NCBI GenBank assembly: GCA_009746045.1
Contig: RPFO01000114.1
Span: 1 to 64,000 of the forward strand
Origin: Mesostigma viride
Taxonomy: Eukaryota > Streptophyta > Mesostigmatophyceae > Mesostigmatales > Mesostigmataceae
Length of the DNA: 64,000 bases
Direction of reading: 5' to 3'
The position numbers and the translations under genes are program-made. Below, in pieces: positions 21,408-30,674 of the stretch. The notes below the pieces were generated by a model, which was not told where the DNA came from, searched no databases, and worked only from the letters and a program-made list of their open reading frames with translations. How positions within the stretch are numbered: position 1 is the first letter of the stretch; every line of letters begins with the position of its first letter.

Positions 21408-22415
21408 CTAGTGGCCATCCGTCTGGTAAGTGCCACGAGAGGCCAGCAGGACCTCCAGGTAGGCCTGGTAGTGAGCCACATCCTCAACATTGTCATGCCT
21501 ATCTACAGTGAGGAAAACATCGGCCCACACGCCGTCAGGAAAGAGGCCCAGGAAGGCCCAGTAATACCTATGCTGCGTGAGGACGACCTGGCCACGGGCC
21601 CAGTCCAGAAAGCCACAGGCAAAGAGGCGAAGGAAAGGCTCTACCGCGATCAGGCAAAGGGCCCGCAGGAGGAGGCAATGATACCGAATCCGAGGGCGCA
21701 GACCCGTCGGGAAGAACAGGTCCACCAGGGGCTCCACGTTGGACGGCCACAACCGGATGTGCCGAACCTCGCGGGAGCGCCACCGACGAACACACTGTCG
21801 CGACCCGAATGTCTCTAGGTAGTCGCTGGCACGAGGAGGAGGGTGACCGCGGGAGTCTAGACCCTGGCCCGGGATAGGCGCCGGGCGGCGGGCATCCCAC
21901 TCAAGGATGGGCTGGAGGACCGTAGTGTACGCCGCACCCGGCACCGCAGGAAACTCTACTGTAAGGGCATCCGAAGCCATAATGCCCAGAGGGGGAGGGT
22001 AAGCCCACTGAAACCCACCGTAGGTGTCCAAGTCGTTGTGGCGCCTCGCCCAGCGATACAGGACGCGCCGGACCAGGATCTCACCCTCGAACACCGGATC
22101 AGCTAAAATAACCATGTCGAACGGAGGCCGATCAGTCTCAATGGGTAGGCCACGATCCCGGGGCGCCCGACACACCTGGGAGAACCCATAGGACATGGGA
22201 GAGATGGCAAGCTCAGCAGAGGCGCGCGGCAGGTCACACTGTCGGCAGGCGAGTGCGGACATACCATACCCCGGAATGGGCGTGTCACGCGACTCCGGCG
22301 TCGCGTGCACCACAGAAGGAGCCCTGTCCCGATCACCCTGGGACAACTCCCTGAGGGAATCGGCAGCGCGGGTGGCGCGAGGATCCTGACCGGTGGACCG
22401 AACAACCGCGGCCAA
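21408..22415 (-). CDS. Third ORF of Ty3 element 2 (env position), family unknown
   Basis: A 335-residue frame after integrase, ending near the 3' LTR. I do not recognise the family. It shares a C-terminal domain with the third ORF of element 1: RGLPI, a PRIRYHCLLLRA segment, CGFLDWARGQVVLT, PDGVWADV and NVEDVAHYQAY. No transmembrane segment or signal peptide is obvious, so it is not a typical env. The frame overlaps that of the upstream Pro/Ala-rich ORF, and the two may be parts of one protein joined by a frameshift. Start uncertain. Conservation between two divergent elements suggests a real element function, not yet known. Confidence 0.6.
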   Translation of the reverse strand: MAAVVRSTGQDPRATRAADSLRELSQGDRDRAPSVVHATPESRDTPIPGYGMSALACRQCDLPRASAELAISPMSYGFSQVCRAPRDRGLPIETDRPPFDMVILADPVFEGEILVRRVLYRWARRHNDLDTYGGFQWAYPPPLGIMASDALTVEFPAVPGAAYTTVLQPILEWDARRPAPIPGQGLDSRGHPPPRASDYLETFGSRQCVRRWRSREVRHIRLWPSNVEPLVDLFFPTGLRPRIRYHCLLLRALCLIAVEPFLRLFACGFLDWARGQVVLTQHRYYWAFLGLFPDGVWADVFLTVDRHDNVEDVAHYQAYLEVLLASRGTYQTDGH

Positions 22416-23718
22416 GACCGCGAGGCCGAAGGAGGAGGGACCGGAGCAGGGGCTGACGCAGGGGCAGGAGCCGACACCGACGCAGGGGGCACTGGTAAAA
22501 CAGGAGGTCGCGCCGGACCTGAAGCCAGAGAGGGCCGTGACGGACCCACCAACGACGCAGGCGCGCCGGTCTCCGTTGCCGGTGCACCCTCAGGCCACAT
22601 GTTGAAAATGGGGCCCGTAGGGACAGGCAGTCCTGCATAAGATTGACTACCATCCAGGCCCCAGTCAGGAACCGGAATCCTCTGCGGAGGACCACCCTCC
22701 CAAAGTCTGGGAAGCCGCTAGTATCGCCAAAGAAACCCCGCGACGTCTGCGCCTGAGCGGGAGGAGGCTCGGAAGCAGCGACGGAGGGCGAGCTAACAGG
22801 GGCAGGAGACTCCCGCGTAGGCGCAGGTAGAGCGGTGACAGGCGCAGAGGCAGCAGGAGTCGCAGGAGCCGCCGGAACCACAGCGACCGCGGGCGCAGGC
22901 GGGGGCGCGGGCGAAGCCGTAGTCGCCGGGGCGACAGAAGGGGTAGGGGGCGCGGATCCAGCCGGCGTGGCCGGGACCTGCGCCTGGGCCGCAAGGAAGG
23001 CCCCAAACGCCGTGGTCAAAGACTGGATCTGAGCCTGCATAGCCGAGACCGTCGCCGAAAGAGGATCAGGCAAACCCGAAGGGGTAGGCTCCACTGCGAC
23101 ATCCCGGGTCGACCGAGGGGACGACGGGACCGGAGAGGGAGGGACAGACACCGAGGAGGCGGACGCAGCGCTCGAGGCAGAATAATCTGGAGTATAATGT
23201 ACCTCAGCTGGGGCGCCCGAAGGGGTAGGACCACTAACCGCTAGTCCCGCCGACTGATCAGCTATCTCCATGAACTCTACGGCCCGTAAAAGGTCGCAGG
23301 GGTTCTCGTCTACCTCAGCATCACCCTCAGCTGGAAGCCACGGGAACACCTCCCGTAGGCAGGTACGGCCCACAGGAGTGGAGAGGTAGGAGAACACACG
23401 GCAACACCGGAGAACCGCATCTATCTGCCCCAAGGCGGGACAGCTGGAACCACACCCCAACAAACAGTGTCCGGCATCATCGAAACCGTGCAGGACAAGC
23501 TGGTGCGGCTCATCAGGGGAAGGACCATACCACGTGACCCCGAAGAGGGCCGCCCTGACTAAGCTCGCATGTTGGGCCTGAAGGGCCGGCTGCACAACGC
23601 CACCCCGGTAACATGATCGCGACACCCAACGGCCCGGAAGGGCCTCGAAATACAGCTCAGGGTCCGGTAGGGGCAGGGACGGCAGCGGGCTCTCAGCCGG
23701 AGGGGTAGGCTCGGTCAT
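22333..23718 (-). CDS. Pro/Ala/Ser-rich ORF between integrase and third ORF of Ty3 element 2
   Basis: From the ATG at 23718 (MTEPTPP) the frame encodes about 140 residues with a compositionally normal, Cys-containing stretch (LPGRWVSRS, FGVTWYGPSPDEPHQL, CRVFSYLS), then about 200 residues rich in Pro, Ala, Ser and Val. The last part below about 22640 looks out of frame: the neighbouring frame (22600-22103) continues the Pro/Ala composition and leads to the third ORF. So either one or two indels, or frameshifting, separate these frames. No known domain. Element 1 has no clear counterpart. Confidence 0.4.
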   Translation of the reverse strand: MTEPTPPAESPLPSLPLPDPELYFEALPGRWVSRSCYRGGVVQPALQAQHASLVRAALFGVTWYGPSPDEPHQLVLHGFDDAGHCLLGCGSSCPALGQIDAVLRCCRVFSYLSTPVGRTCLREVFPWLPAEGDAEVDENPCDLLRAVEFMEIADQSAGLAVSGPTPSGAPAEVHYTPDYSASSAASASSVSVPPSPVPSSPRSTRDVAVEPTPSGLPDPLSATVSAMQAQIQSLTTAFGAFLAAQAQVPATPAGSAPPTPSVAPATTASPAPPPAPAVAVVPAAPATPAASAPVTALPAPTRESPAPVSSPSVAASEPPPAQAQTSRGFFGDTSGFPDFGRVVLRRGFRFLTGAWMVVNLMQDCLSLRAPFSTCGLRVHRQRRPARLRRWWVRHGPLWLQVRRDLLFYQCPLRRCRLLPLRQPLLRSLLLRPRGLGRGCSVHRSGSSRHPRCRFPQGVVPG

Positions 23719-23794
23719 GACGGCTGCGGAGGGGAGGGGACAACCAACCACCCGTCGACAGCAGACATAACATAAGAGAGGAGAAGGCCTACGA

Positions 23795-25501
23795 CTAGAG
23801 CTTGTGCAGGGTTTTATATTCCTGCAGCAGGCGACTACACCCATCTAGCTCACTCTCCGTATACCAAACCTTATCTACTTCACTACGAGCATACATCCAC
23901 TTCACTTTATACTGACGCTGGGTACCGCGGCCCTTTTTGATATCTCGATGGGCCACGATGCTTTCTACTTCGTCTTCTACTTCCCCAGTGTCAGGATTAT
24001 GCTCTAAAGGGGCAGGCGCTAACTCCCTGCCAGCGAACGTACTAGGGTGGTACAGTTTAAGCTGGCTCCTATGGAAGGTGTTTGAATGCGTTTGCCAAGA
24101 GGTAGGGATATCGACCTTATACAAGAAATTTCCTACCCTAGACAACACATGGAAGGGTCCTAAGAAGGCAGGCCTAAGTTTGACCTTCAGTTCTGCTTCA
24201 AACTTATGAGCAAAACGGCCAACACGGGGGCCTTCTACTAATACTAGATCTCCTACTTCTATCTCAGGTGCTCGTCTATCTAAGGAGGCACGCAACCTAG
24301 CAAGGTACTTAGCCTGAGCTTTTTGATACCCTGAGATCGCGTGGTCATGAGCAGTTTTCATTCTATCTAGTAAGGACTGTACACCTTCTACAGTATCTCG
24401 GGACACATCATCCTTGTCCCGTAGAGGACTAGCTAAGAGAGAGGTAGGGGTAAGGGGCTGTCTCCCAGTATCTAAGAAGAAGGGCGTATATCCATGCGCA
24501 GCTTGGGGACAATTGTTGAGGGAGAACTCTACCAAACATAAATAATCCTCCCAATCACTACCCGAGCCATTAACATAGTGCCTAAGCGCTTCTTCTACTA
24601 CTCTATTAAGACGCTCTACTAAATGAGAGGAGGAGGAGTGGTAGGCAGTACCGTAGGTAACCTTGGTACCGATGGCAGCGAAAAACTGCTGCCAAAAATC
24701 TGAGGTAAATAATTTATCCTTATCACTAATAAACTGCCTACTCAATCCATGATATCTATATACATTATTGAGGTATAGGCGTGCGCAATCACGTGCGGTG
24801 AGTTCTAAAGGACACGGCACAAGATGGCACATACGAGTAAAACGATCTATGAACACAAGGATTTGGGCATTGCCCCTATCATTCTTTCTAAAAGGTCCTA
24901 CAAAATCCATCATGATAGAATCCCAAGGCATGATAGGGTCAGGCAAGGTCCTAGGTTCTGCTATCTGTCCTACATTATTGGGTTTCATTTCCTGGCAAGA
25001 TTGACAAGTTCTAACATACTCATCCACATCCTTATAAAGGGAAGGCCAGTAATAAGAGCGGGCTACTAGGTCCCGTACCCGTTTACCACCCTGGTGAGCA
25101 GCTAAGTCATGCAACTCAAAGAGCAAGGAGGAGCGACAGATAGGAGGGACATACAGGCGCCATTGAGGGGGAGAATCTGCTATCTGCACATATAAAAACC
25201 CACCTACAAATTTACAAGGGTGCTTGCCTAATTGTTGGGGATGTGCAGCAATGGCAGCTAATGCTTCCGGCTCAGTGGCCGTAAATCTACTAATAAGGCG
25301 TTCAAGATCAGAGGTAGGCATCGCTACAGAAGTATCCAGAACAGGTTTAAAGAGATCTCCTACCGCCTTGCCGAAGAGAAGGGGAGGTCCTAGGGGGACT
25401 ACGTTTTCATAAGACTTTCCTGACCTAGTCGCTATATGGCTAAGCGGTATAGAAATTTTATTTTCCCCTCCCCCCCACCGAGGCCACAGGAAGGGCCTCA
25501 C
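23795..25501 (-). CDS. Integrase with C-terminal chromodomain, Ty3 element 2
   Basis: A 568-residue frame. A linker region (LISRFTATEPEALAAI, HPCKFVGGFLYV) precedes the zinc-binding region (HDLAAHQGG...CQSC), then the DDE core: Asp in MMDFVGPF, Asp in FISDKDKLF, Glu in HLVERLNRV. After it come KLRPAFLGPFHVLSRVG (GPY/F-like) and a chromodomain-like tail (VAHRDIKKGRGTQRQYKVKW...LDGCSRLLQEYK). It inserts element DNA into the host genome; the chromodomain usually directs integration to marked chromatin. The frame overlaps the RNase H frame and is offset by one base at a G7 run near 25470, so expression may need +1 frameshifting, or the run is miscalled by one base. Confidence 0.93.
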   Translation of the reverse strand: MRPFLWPRWGGGENKISIPLSHIATRSGKSYENVVPLGPPLLFGKAVGDLFKPVLDTSVAMPTSDLERLISRFTATEPEALAAIAAHPQQLGKHPCKFVGGFLYVQIADSPPQWRLYVPPICRSSLLFELHDLAAHQGGKRVRDLVARSYYWPSLYKDVDEYVRTCQSCQEMKPNNVGQIAEPRTLPDPIMPWDSIMMDFVGPFRKNDRGNAQILVFIDRFTRMCHLVPCPLELTARDCARLYLNNVYRYHGLSRQFISDKDKLFTSDFWQQFFAAIGTKVTYGTAYHSSSSHLVERLNRVVEEALRHYVNGSGSDWEDYLCLVEFSLNNCPQAAHGYTPFFLDTGRQPLTPTSLLASPLRDKDDVSRDTVEGVQSLLDRMKTAHDHAISGYQKAQAKYLARLRASLDRRAPEIEVGDLVLVEGPRVGRFAHKFEAELKVKLRPAFLGPFHVLSRVGNFLYKVDIPTSWQTHSNTFHRSQLKLYHPSTFAGRELAPAPLEHNPDTGEVEDEVESIVAHRDIKKGRGTQRQYKVKWMYARSEVDKVWYTESELDGCSRLLQEYKTLHKL

Positions 25502-28076
25502 ACGGGAGAGAGAGTCCTACGTGAGAAAGGAGATCAGGCATGCGAACAGCTGTATGAAAGAGGTAGGCATAGGAATCATCATCAGGTAGTTCACCATAAG
25601 GGGTTACACCCATAGTAGTAGGAACTAGAGTAATATTGAGAACATCAAGGTCCTCGAAGAAGGAATAGTCTGCACGACGAGAGAGTGCATCTGGTACTAT
25701 GTTATCTACACCCTTGACATACTGAAGTTTAAAAGGGGAAAACTGTGCTAAAAATTCCATCCAGCGCGCTTGCCGAGGGGTAAGGTTGGGTTGGGAGAGA
25801 AGATGGGTAAGGGGACGATGATCCGTTTGGATAACTAACCTATAAGGATCTAGCTCACAGGGTTCATTCAGGCAGACATCAAATTGAGCACCTTTAAGGA
25901 AGTGCTGCCACGCGTGGCAACAATACACCACCGCTAAGAGTTCCTGCTGGTGGACGGGATAGTTACGCTCCGCAGGGAGCATTGTCCTAGAGATATATTC
26001 AATTGGCTGTAAGCCCTGACCCTGATCCTGGAGAAGGACACCACCTATAGCTACTTTACTAGCATCTGTAGCCACAACAAAGGGTTTAGTAGTATCCGGT
26101 AGGATGAGTACAGGAGGGGAAAGGAGTAGGGATTTTAGGCACTGAAAAGCAGACTGACACTCACTACTCCAAACAAAGGGGATATCCTTCTTTAATAAAT
26201 GATTAATAGGGGCTGCTATAGTGGCGAAACGCGGGATAAAACGCCTATAGTAAGAAGCAATTCCTAGGAAACTACGTACACCTTTAACGTCGGTAGGAGT
26301 AGGCCATTCCTGAATTGACTTAGTTTTATCCGGGTCGGTAGCGACCCCGGCATCTGACAGAACGTGCCCTAAAAATGGGACACTCCTACCCGAACGCACT
26401 TTAGCACGGCGCGCCCACAAAGAATTTTCAGCCATTATTTCTAATACTTTCTTTAAATCACGTAGGTGCGTTTCAAAATCAGGAGAGTAAATAAGAATAT
26501 CATCTAAGTAAGCTTGAGCACAAGAACGGTCATGCTCAGATAAAGAAACAGAGGAGAAGGAGGGATCCTTTAGATCAGAGGACACCTGAGGAAGATGAGA
26601 ATTTCCCATAACAGGTCTAAGCACTTCATTCATTAACATTTGAAAAGAGGCAGGCGAGTTACAGAGTCCCATAGCCGCTACTCTAAACTGGTAATGACCA
26701 AAAGGGGTAGCAAAGGCGGTTTTATGGCAATCCTCAGGAGCTATCCGCAACTGCCAAAAACCATCCGCACAATCCAGTACTGTGAAACAAGTGGAACCTT
26801 TAACCTTATTAAATATATCGTCAATACGAGGTAGAGGGTATTTAGATTTCACAGTAATATCATTCAACTTCCTATAATCAGTAACTAGGCGAAACTTGCC
26901 ATTTGGCTTAGGAACTAACAGGACACCAGCTGAGTAGGGGGAGTTACTAGGCTCTATCAATCCTGCTTCTAATAATGACACTAAAATCTGTTTTAGTTCC
27001 TTTAACTCGGTAGGGCCCATTCTATACATCGGAGAGTGCGTAGGAACTGCACCGTCCTTGATAACTACACGGTGTAAAACAGAACGAGGAGGAGGATAAG
27101 AAGGAGTCTTTTCTTCAAATACTTTTGAGGAATCTATCACAGCCATGTATCTTACTATTTCATTTTCAGTAAATCCTACTCCTATTGTATCCACTGTATT
27201 TACATCTATATCCACACTATTGTTAGTGCTAGGTATCTGTTGTACTTCTAACTGAAGGAACATACATAATAGGTATCCATTTTGCTTTAATTCAGAACGT
27301 AATTCGTCATTTGACATTATTACTTCAGGTATAGGTCTTACAGGAGGATCAACAGGTGTAGGAGGAGTAATATCTACCAAGGATAAATTTTCCAATCTAT
27401 AATGACGTTCAGGTACCCAGTAAGAGCTATCTGGAAACCAAATGACCATGGTATCATAATTAATAGTAATCTTATTATCCTGGTGCCAATCTAATCCTAG
27501 TAATACATCAGCGGTAGTGATAGGGCCTATAGTGGCCGTCAGGTTGACAGTACGTCCTTGTATAACCATGGGAAGGGACACCGTACCCGGGGAATGACTG
27601 GTGCGACCATCAGCATAATGAACAGTAACGGGTTTGGTGTGAGGGGTAGGGACTAGTCCTAAACGTCTAACTAGGGCCTCGCTCACAAAGGAGCTAGCCG
27701 CACCGCTATCTACCAACACAGAGACATTCAAGAGTTCATCAGCATGCAAGAAGGGGTCTACAACAGTGTGAGGGACGGTTAAACCACCATTCAAGAACAT
27801 AAGAGGACGCACACGTAGTGGTAGGGATGATTCAGCTCCTACAGAGGTTATAAAAACAGGCAAGCAAAAATTAATATCTGGGGTACTATCTAAGGACCTG
27901 TCCAGGTTACCCCCGGCTGACAGGCCTACTGTTCCCCTCCCCCCCCAAATCCATAGGAACGAACCCCGAAGAAGACCCTGGCGGAAAAGCCACTGCTGGA
28001 GGGTCACGAGGGATTGAAGAGGGTGCGGGAGCCTGATTATCATAGGGGAACCCTGGGGATCCTGTCTGCACAGCAT
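25458..28076 (-). CDS. Protease-RT-RNase H polyprotein, Ty3 element 2
   Basis: An 872-residue frame with no upstream ATG that clearly marks the start; it overlaps gag by about 170 bases and is probably made by frameshift. Protease: VSVLVDSGAASSFVSEALV (DSG, a common variant of DTG) and DVLLGLDW. RT: KFRLVTDYRKLN, PLPRIDDIF, FRVAAMGLCNSPASFQ and the catalytic YLDDILIYS. RNase H: FVVATDASKVAIGGVL, YPVHQQELLAVVY, LVIQTDHRPLTHL and DALSRRADYS. Order and motifs are those of Ty3/Metaviridae. No in-frame stops, so the enzyme looks intact. Confidence 0.95.
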   Translation of the reverse strand: MLCRQDPQGSPMIIRLPHPLQSLVTLQQWLFRQGLLRGSFLWIWGGRGTVGLSAGGNLDRSLDSTPDINFCLPVFITSVGAESSLPLRVRPLMFLNGGLTVPHTVVDPFLHADELLNVSVLVDSGAASSFVSEALVRRLGLVPTPHTKPVTVHYADGRTSHSPGTVSLPMVIQGRTVNLTATIGPITTADVLLGLDWHQDNKITINYDTMVIWFPDSSYWVPERHYRLENLSLVDITPPTPVDPPVRPIPEVIMSNDELRSELKQNGYLLCMFLQLEVQQIPSTNNSVDIDVNTVDTIGVGFTENEIVRYMAVIDSSKVFEEKTPSYPPPRSVLHRVVIKDGAVPTHSPMYRMGPTELKELKQILVSLLEAGLIEPSNSPYSAGVLLVPKPNGKFRLVTDYRKLNDITVKSKYPLPRIDDIFNKVKGSTCFTVLDCADGFWQLRIAPEDCHKTAFATPFGHYQFRVAAMGLCNSPASFQMLMNEVLRPVMGNSHLPQVSSDLKDPSFSSVSLSEHDRSCAQAYLDDILIYSPDFETHLRDLKKVLEIMAENSLWARRAKVRSGRSVPFLGHVLSDAGVATDPDKTKSIQEWPTPTDVKGVRSFLGIASYYRRFIPRFATIAAPINHLLKKDIPFVWSSECQSAFQCLKSLLLSPPVLILPDTTKPFVVATDASKVAIGGVLLQDQGQGLQPIEYISRTMLPAERNYPVHQQELLAVVYCCHAWQHFLKGAQFDVCLNEPCELDPYRLVIQTDHRPLTHLLSQPNLTPRQARWMEFLAQFSPFKLQYVKGVDNIVPDALSRRADYSFFEDLDVLNITLVPTTMGVTPYGELPDDDSYAYLFHTAVRMPDLLSHVGLSLPCEALPVASVGGRGK
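25465..25477 (-). promoter_or_regulatory. G-run at RNase H/integrase overlap: frameshift site or internal purine tract
   Basis: Minus strand TGGGGGGGAGGGG, directly before the RNase H stop TAA. The integrase frame is offset by one base here. Very similar to the purine tract at the 3' LTR and to the gag/pol junction. Confidence 0.5.
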
Positions 28077-29655
28077 TCAGCCTACTAGGGGTAGCTGAAG
28101 GAATGTGTCCTGAAGTGGGACGAATAGGAGCACGCTGAGGGGTACGAGGAGGGCGAGCGTCGGGATGAGGGGGAGCACCCGAAAGGAACTTGGGGCATTC
28201 ACGTTTAAGGTGACCTACTTCCTTACAATGATAGCAGGTAATATGAGAGACATCCAGAGCTGAAAGGTCAGTCACACAGATATCTAATTCTTCTACATAG
28301 GAGTTTTCCTCCTCAGGGGTAAGGCTTATATTATTAATACGGGAACGGGTAGGAAGAGAAGGTGTGGAGAAGAAATCTGCTACTCGTAAAAGATGCTGAC
28401 GCACATGCTTGAGGGGCAGGTCAGTAAAACGGTAGGCAGAGAACTGGCGCTTGACTTCACGCAATAAGGGTCTACTGAGGCCCTGAAGGAAGCGAGCACG
28501 TACTTCTGCACCCGACAAATCCCTAATTCGTACCATCTGAGCATCAAACTCTTTCATATATTCTTTGAAGGACTTGGTACCCTGCTGCAAGGTGCCAAAG
28601 GATAATCTATCCTGCCAATCTGCATCGGGAGGGACTAAATGGTTCTCTAAACGCTTGAACAATTCTGCTACAGAGTTTGGGTAGGCATGAGAGGCAAGAG
28701 ACTCACACTGGATGAGGTTAGCAAGTTCAGGAGTAATGCAGGTAGTAAGATAATGAGGAACTAGTACAGCATCAGAGAGGCGCCACCTATTGTGGTTCTG
28801 CCAGGACTCTGTGTTCTGGGTGAGCAACATAATGAAGGTGAAAAACTGTTGAGGGGTAGACTTGACATCCAGCTTAGGAAGGTTGGCAAAGAGGGGAAGA
28901 GCAGGAGGCTTAGGGGGATTAGAAGAATCAGTTTTTCCCATAGGGCCACTATCTTCCACTGCTACATAAGCGGGATAGAAGGAAGGGATAGGAAAAGTCT
29001 TGGGTAGGGGTCTGGAGGGAGCCACCGTTTCCGGATGGTGCCCATAGGAGAAGGGGACAGTATATTGCTCACGAAGAGAGGAATAGGCAAAATGATCATA
29101 ATTCCTATCATCTAGGGGCATGGTACTGAAATCATTATTAACTTCTAAATCAGCCACACGGGTAGGAACCTGGGCAGCCTCATAGGCCGTCTCAGGGTAG
29201 GACCAGGAAGCAGGTGGGAAAAAGGGGACTGCACTAGGGCGCCCAGAAGGGCCGACAGGGGCCGAGGTACGACCCGTGTTAATAGCAGGCATTGAAGGCA
29301 CAGGGTGGGAAGGAGGCCTAGGAGCATTGTTAGTGTGTGAGGACCTGCTGGAGGGGTGAGCCAAGGTTGCAGAAGGGGCAGGGGCCTGGTTCACAACGAA
29401 AGAAGGTTCCTCACTAAATCTGACTTGGGAAATACGTTGTTCATAGGTAGGTGGGGTAATTGAGGGACGACGGCGACCACCAGCAGCAGGAGAAGGCGGT
29501 GAGGTACGCAGAATACCTTGAGGAGTGAGATGGTGTACCGTTTCCAAGGAGTCCCGTCGGTTACCACGAGTATTGTTATTGTTAATGTTATTAGTAGTAT
29601 TATTATTATTATTATTGGTAGGTATAGGCGACATATCTCCACCCACTGGATCCAT
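27907..29655 (-). CDS. Gag of Ty3 element 2
   Basis: A 582-residue protein from the ATG at 29655 (MDPVGGDMSPIP, then an Asn-rich run). A Pro/Ser-rich N-terminal third is followed by a retrotransposon gag core (about residues 240-440, with FFTFIMLLTQ, YMKEFDAQMVRIRDL and FLQGLSRPLLREV) and one CCHC knuckle CYHCKEVGHLKREC (about residues 485-498). It forms the particle that packages element RNA. The end overlaps the pol frame at a G8 run (27939-27946). Confidence 0.93.
   Translation of the reverse strand: MDPVGGDMSPIPTNNNNNNTTNNINNNNTRGNRRDSLETVHHLTPQGILRTSPPSPAAGGRRRPSITPPTYEQRISQVRFSEEPSFVVNQAPAPSATLAHPSSRSSHTNNAPRPPSHPVPSMPAINTGRTSAPVGPSGRPSAVPFFPPASWSYPETAYEAAQVPTRVADLEVNNDFSTMPLDDRNYDHFAYSSLREQYTVPFSYGHHPETVAPSRPLPKTFPIPSFYPAYVAVEDSGPMGKTDSSNPPKPPALPLFANLPKLDVKSTPQQFFTFIMLLTQNTESWQNHNRWRLSDAVLVPHYLTTCITPELANLIQCESLASHAYPNSVAELFKRLENHLVPPDADWQDRLSFGTLQQGTKSFKEYMKEFDAQMVRIRDLSGAEVRARFLQGLSRPLLREVKRQFSAYRFTDLPLKHVRQHLLRVADFFSTPSLPTRSRINNISLTPEEENSYVEELDICVTDLSALDVSHITCYHCKEVGHLKRECPKFLSGAPPHPDARPPRTPQRAPIRPTSGHIPSATPSRLNAVQTGSPGFPYDNQAPAPSSIPRDPPAVAFPPGSSSGFVPMDLGGEGNSRPVSRG
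27934..27947 (-). promoter_or_regulatory. G-run at gag/pol overlap: frameshift site or internal purine tract
   Basis: Minus strand TGGGGGGGGAGGGG. The gag frame reads Gly-Gly-Glu-Gly here; the pol frame is one base later. Same motif as at the RNase H/integrase junction and before the 3' LTR. A one-base homopolymer miscall would also produce the split. Confidence 0.5.
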
Positions 29656-29748
29656 CTTTAATTACGTAAAGGAATAGGAATCAAAAGAAGAAAGCAACAA
29701 AAGAAAAAGGAAAAACCTTGAAGGTCTGCAGCAGGAACAAAATTAAAA

Positions 29749-30141
29749 TCAATCCTTTTTAACAACAGTAATGGATAGGGAACCGAATTCCAAGGTGAGA
29801 GGAGTATCTAAGCTAGAAGAGGATGCAGCCCTCTTAGGGGGAGACGAAGGAGGGGTAGCAAAATCTAGAGCTTCTACAGGAGGGCGACCATGAGGAGTAG
29901 AACGTACGTGTAGGCCTAGATCTGATACGCTATGGTCTATAAGGAATTGTTGAGCTTCCTCGAAGGTAACAAATTTCTTATACCTAATTACATTATATGT
30001 ACGGTTTTGCACTATCTTCCTAGCATCTGACCAAGAGAGGAAAATGGCTGACCATTGAGGGGTAATAACCACGTAATACTTAGCTAAACTATTATCACTA
30101 GATGAATGGGAAGGCGCAGTAAAAACACGACGTTGACTCAT
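29749..30141 (-). CDS. Small ORF with RNase H1 N-terminal / viroplasmin-like hybrid-binding domain, element 2
   Basis: A 130-residue protein from the ATG at 30141, before gag. Residues about 20-68 carry KYYVVITPQWSAIFLSW, an arginine-rich middle, then KKFVTFEEAQQFLI, matching the RNase H1 N-terminal / caulimovirus VI domain (YYVV, SW, F.T..EA..F). The C-terminal half is Pro/Ser-rich. It is the counterpart of 12053-12475 in element 1; after the domain both have GLHV followed by a Pro-rich tail. A role as an RNA-DNA hybrid-binding accessory is inferred from the domain. Confidence 0.75.
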   Translation of the reverse strand: MSQRRVFTAPSHSSSDNSLAKYYVVITPQWSAIFLSWSDARKIVQNRTYNVIRYKKFVTFEEAQQFLIDHSVSDLGLHVRSTPHGRPPVEALDFATPPSSPPKRAASSSSLDTPLTLEFGSLSITVVKKD

Positions 30142-30655
30142 GATAACTCACCTGGCGTGTCTTGTGATGTCAAGCTAGACGAGGTAGGGGTAGGCGACTT
30201 AGCTTGACGATCTGGATCACCGAAAGAAGAAGGAGGGCGGGAGTTTCCAGCTCTCGTCCTAAGTCAGCGGCCGGATATCCCAGCGCTCGTCCTAACACAG
30301 CGCCCCGTAACTCTGCGGGTGCGGCCGTCTAATAAAGCAGCAGCACAAGGAAAAAGGTGTAGGTACGGCGACGCTAATCGTCTCCGAACAGTAATACTCC
30401 CCGATCTAAGGCAGGAAACAACCGTAAGCAGGAAAACAAGGCGAAGGACAGGCTAACTACGAAAGGATTTATCCGCTGTGAGCAGGTCTAGCTTCTAGGT
30501 AAAGCGTGTCCCGAAACGGGCAGCACGACGCTCCTAGCTTGAAGGCGACCCGCCCATTACCTATCAAGGAAGTGTCGACTTCTTGTTCCTGGACGCGGAA
30601 GGGGTCTTGAAAAGGTGTATGTGGCAAGGGATAGTCGTCTCGTTCACTACCTACT
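30142..30655 (-). other. 5' leader of Ty3 element 2, no gene seen
   Basis: About 500 bases between the primer site and the first ORF. A short near-repeat of CAGCGCTCGTCCTAA and CAGCTCTCGTCCTAA is visible near 30250-30295. No coding content recognised. Confidence 0.6.
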
Positions 30656-30673
30656 GAAGTTCCTCCGGAACCA
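30656..30673 (-). promoter_or_regulatory. Putative primer-binding site of Ty3 element 2
   Basis: Minus strand TGGTTCCGGAGGAACTTC begins one base after the 5' LTR. The priming tRNA was not identified. Confidence 0.5.
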
Positions 30674-30674
30674 T

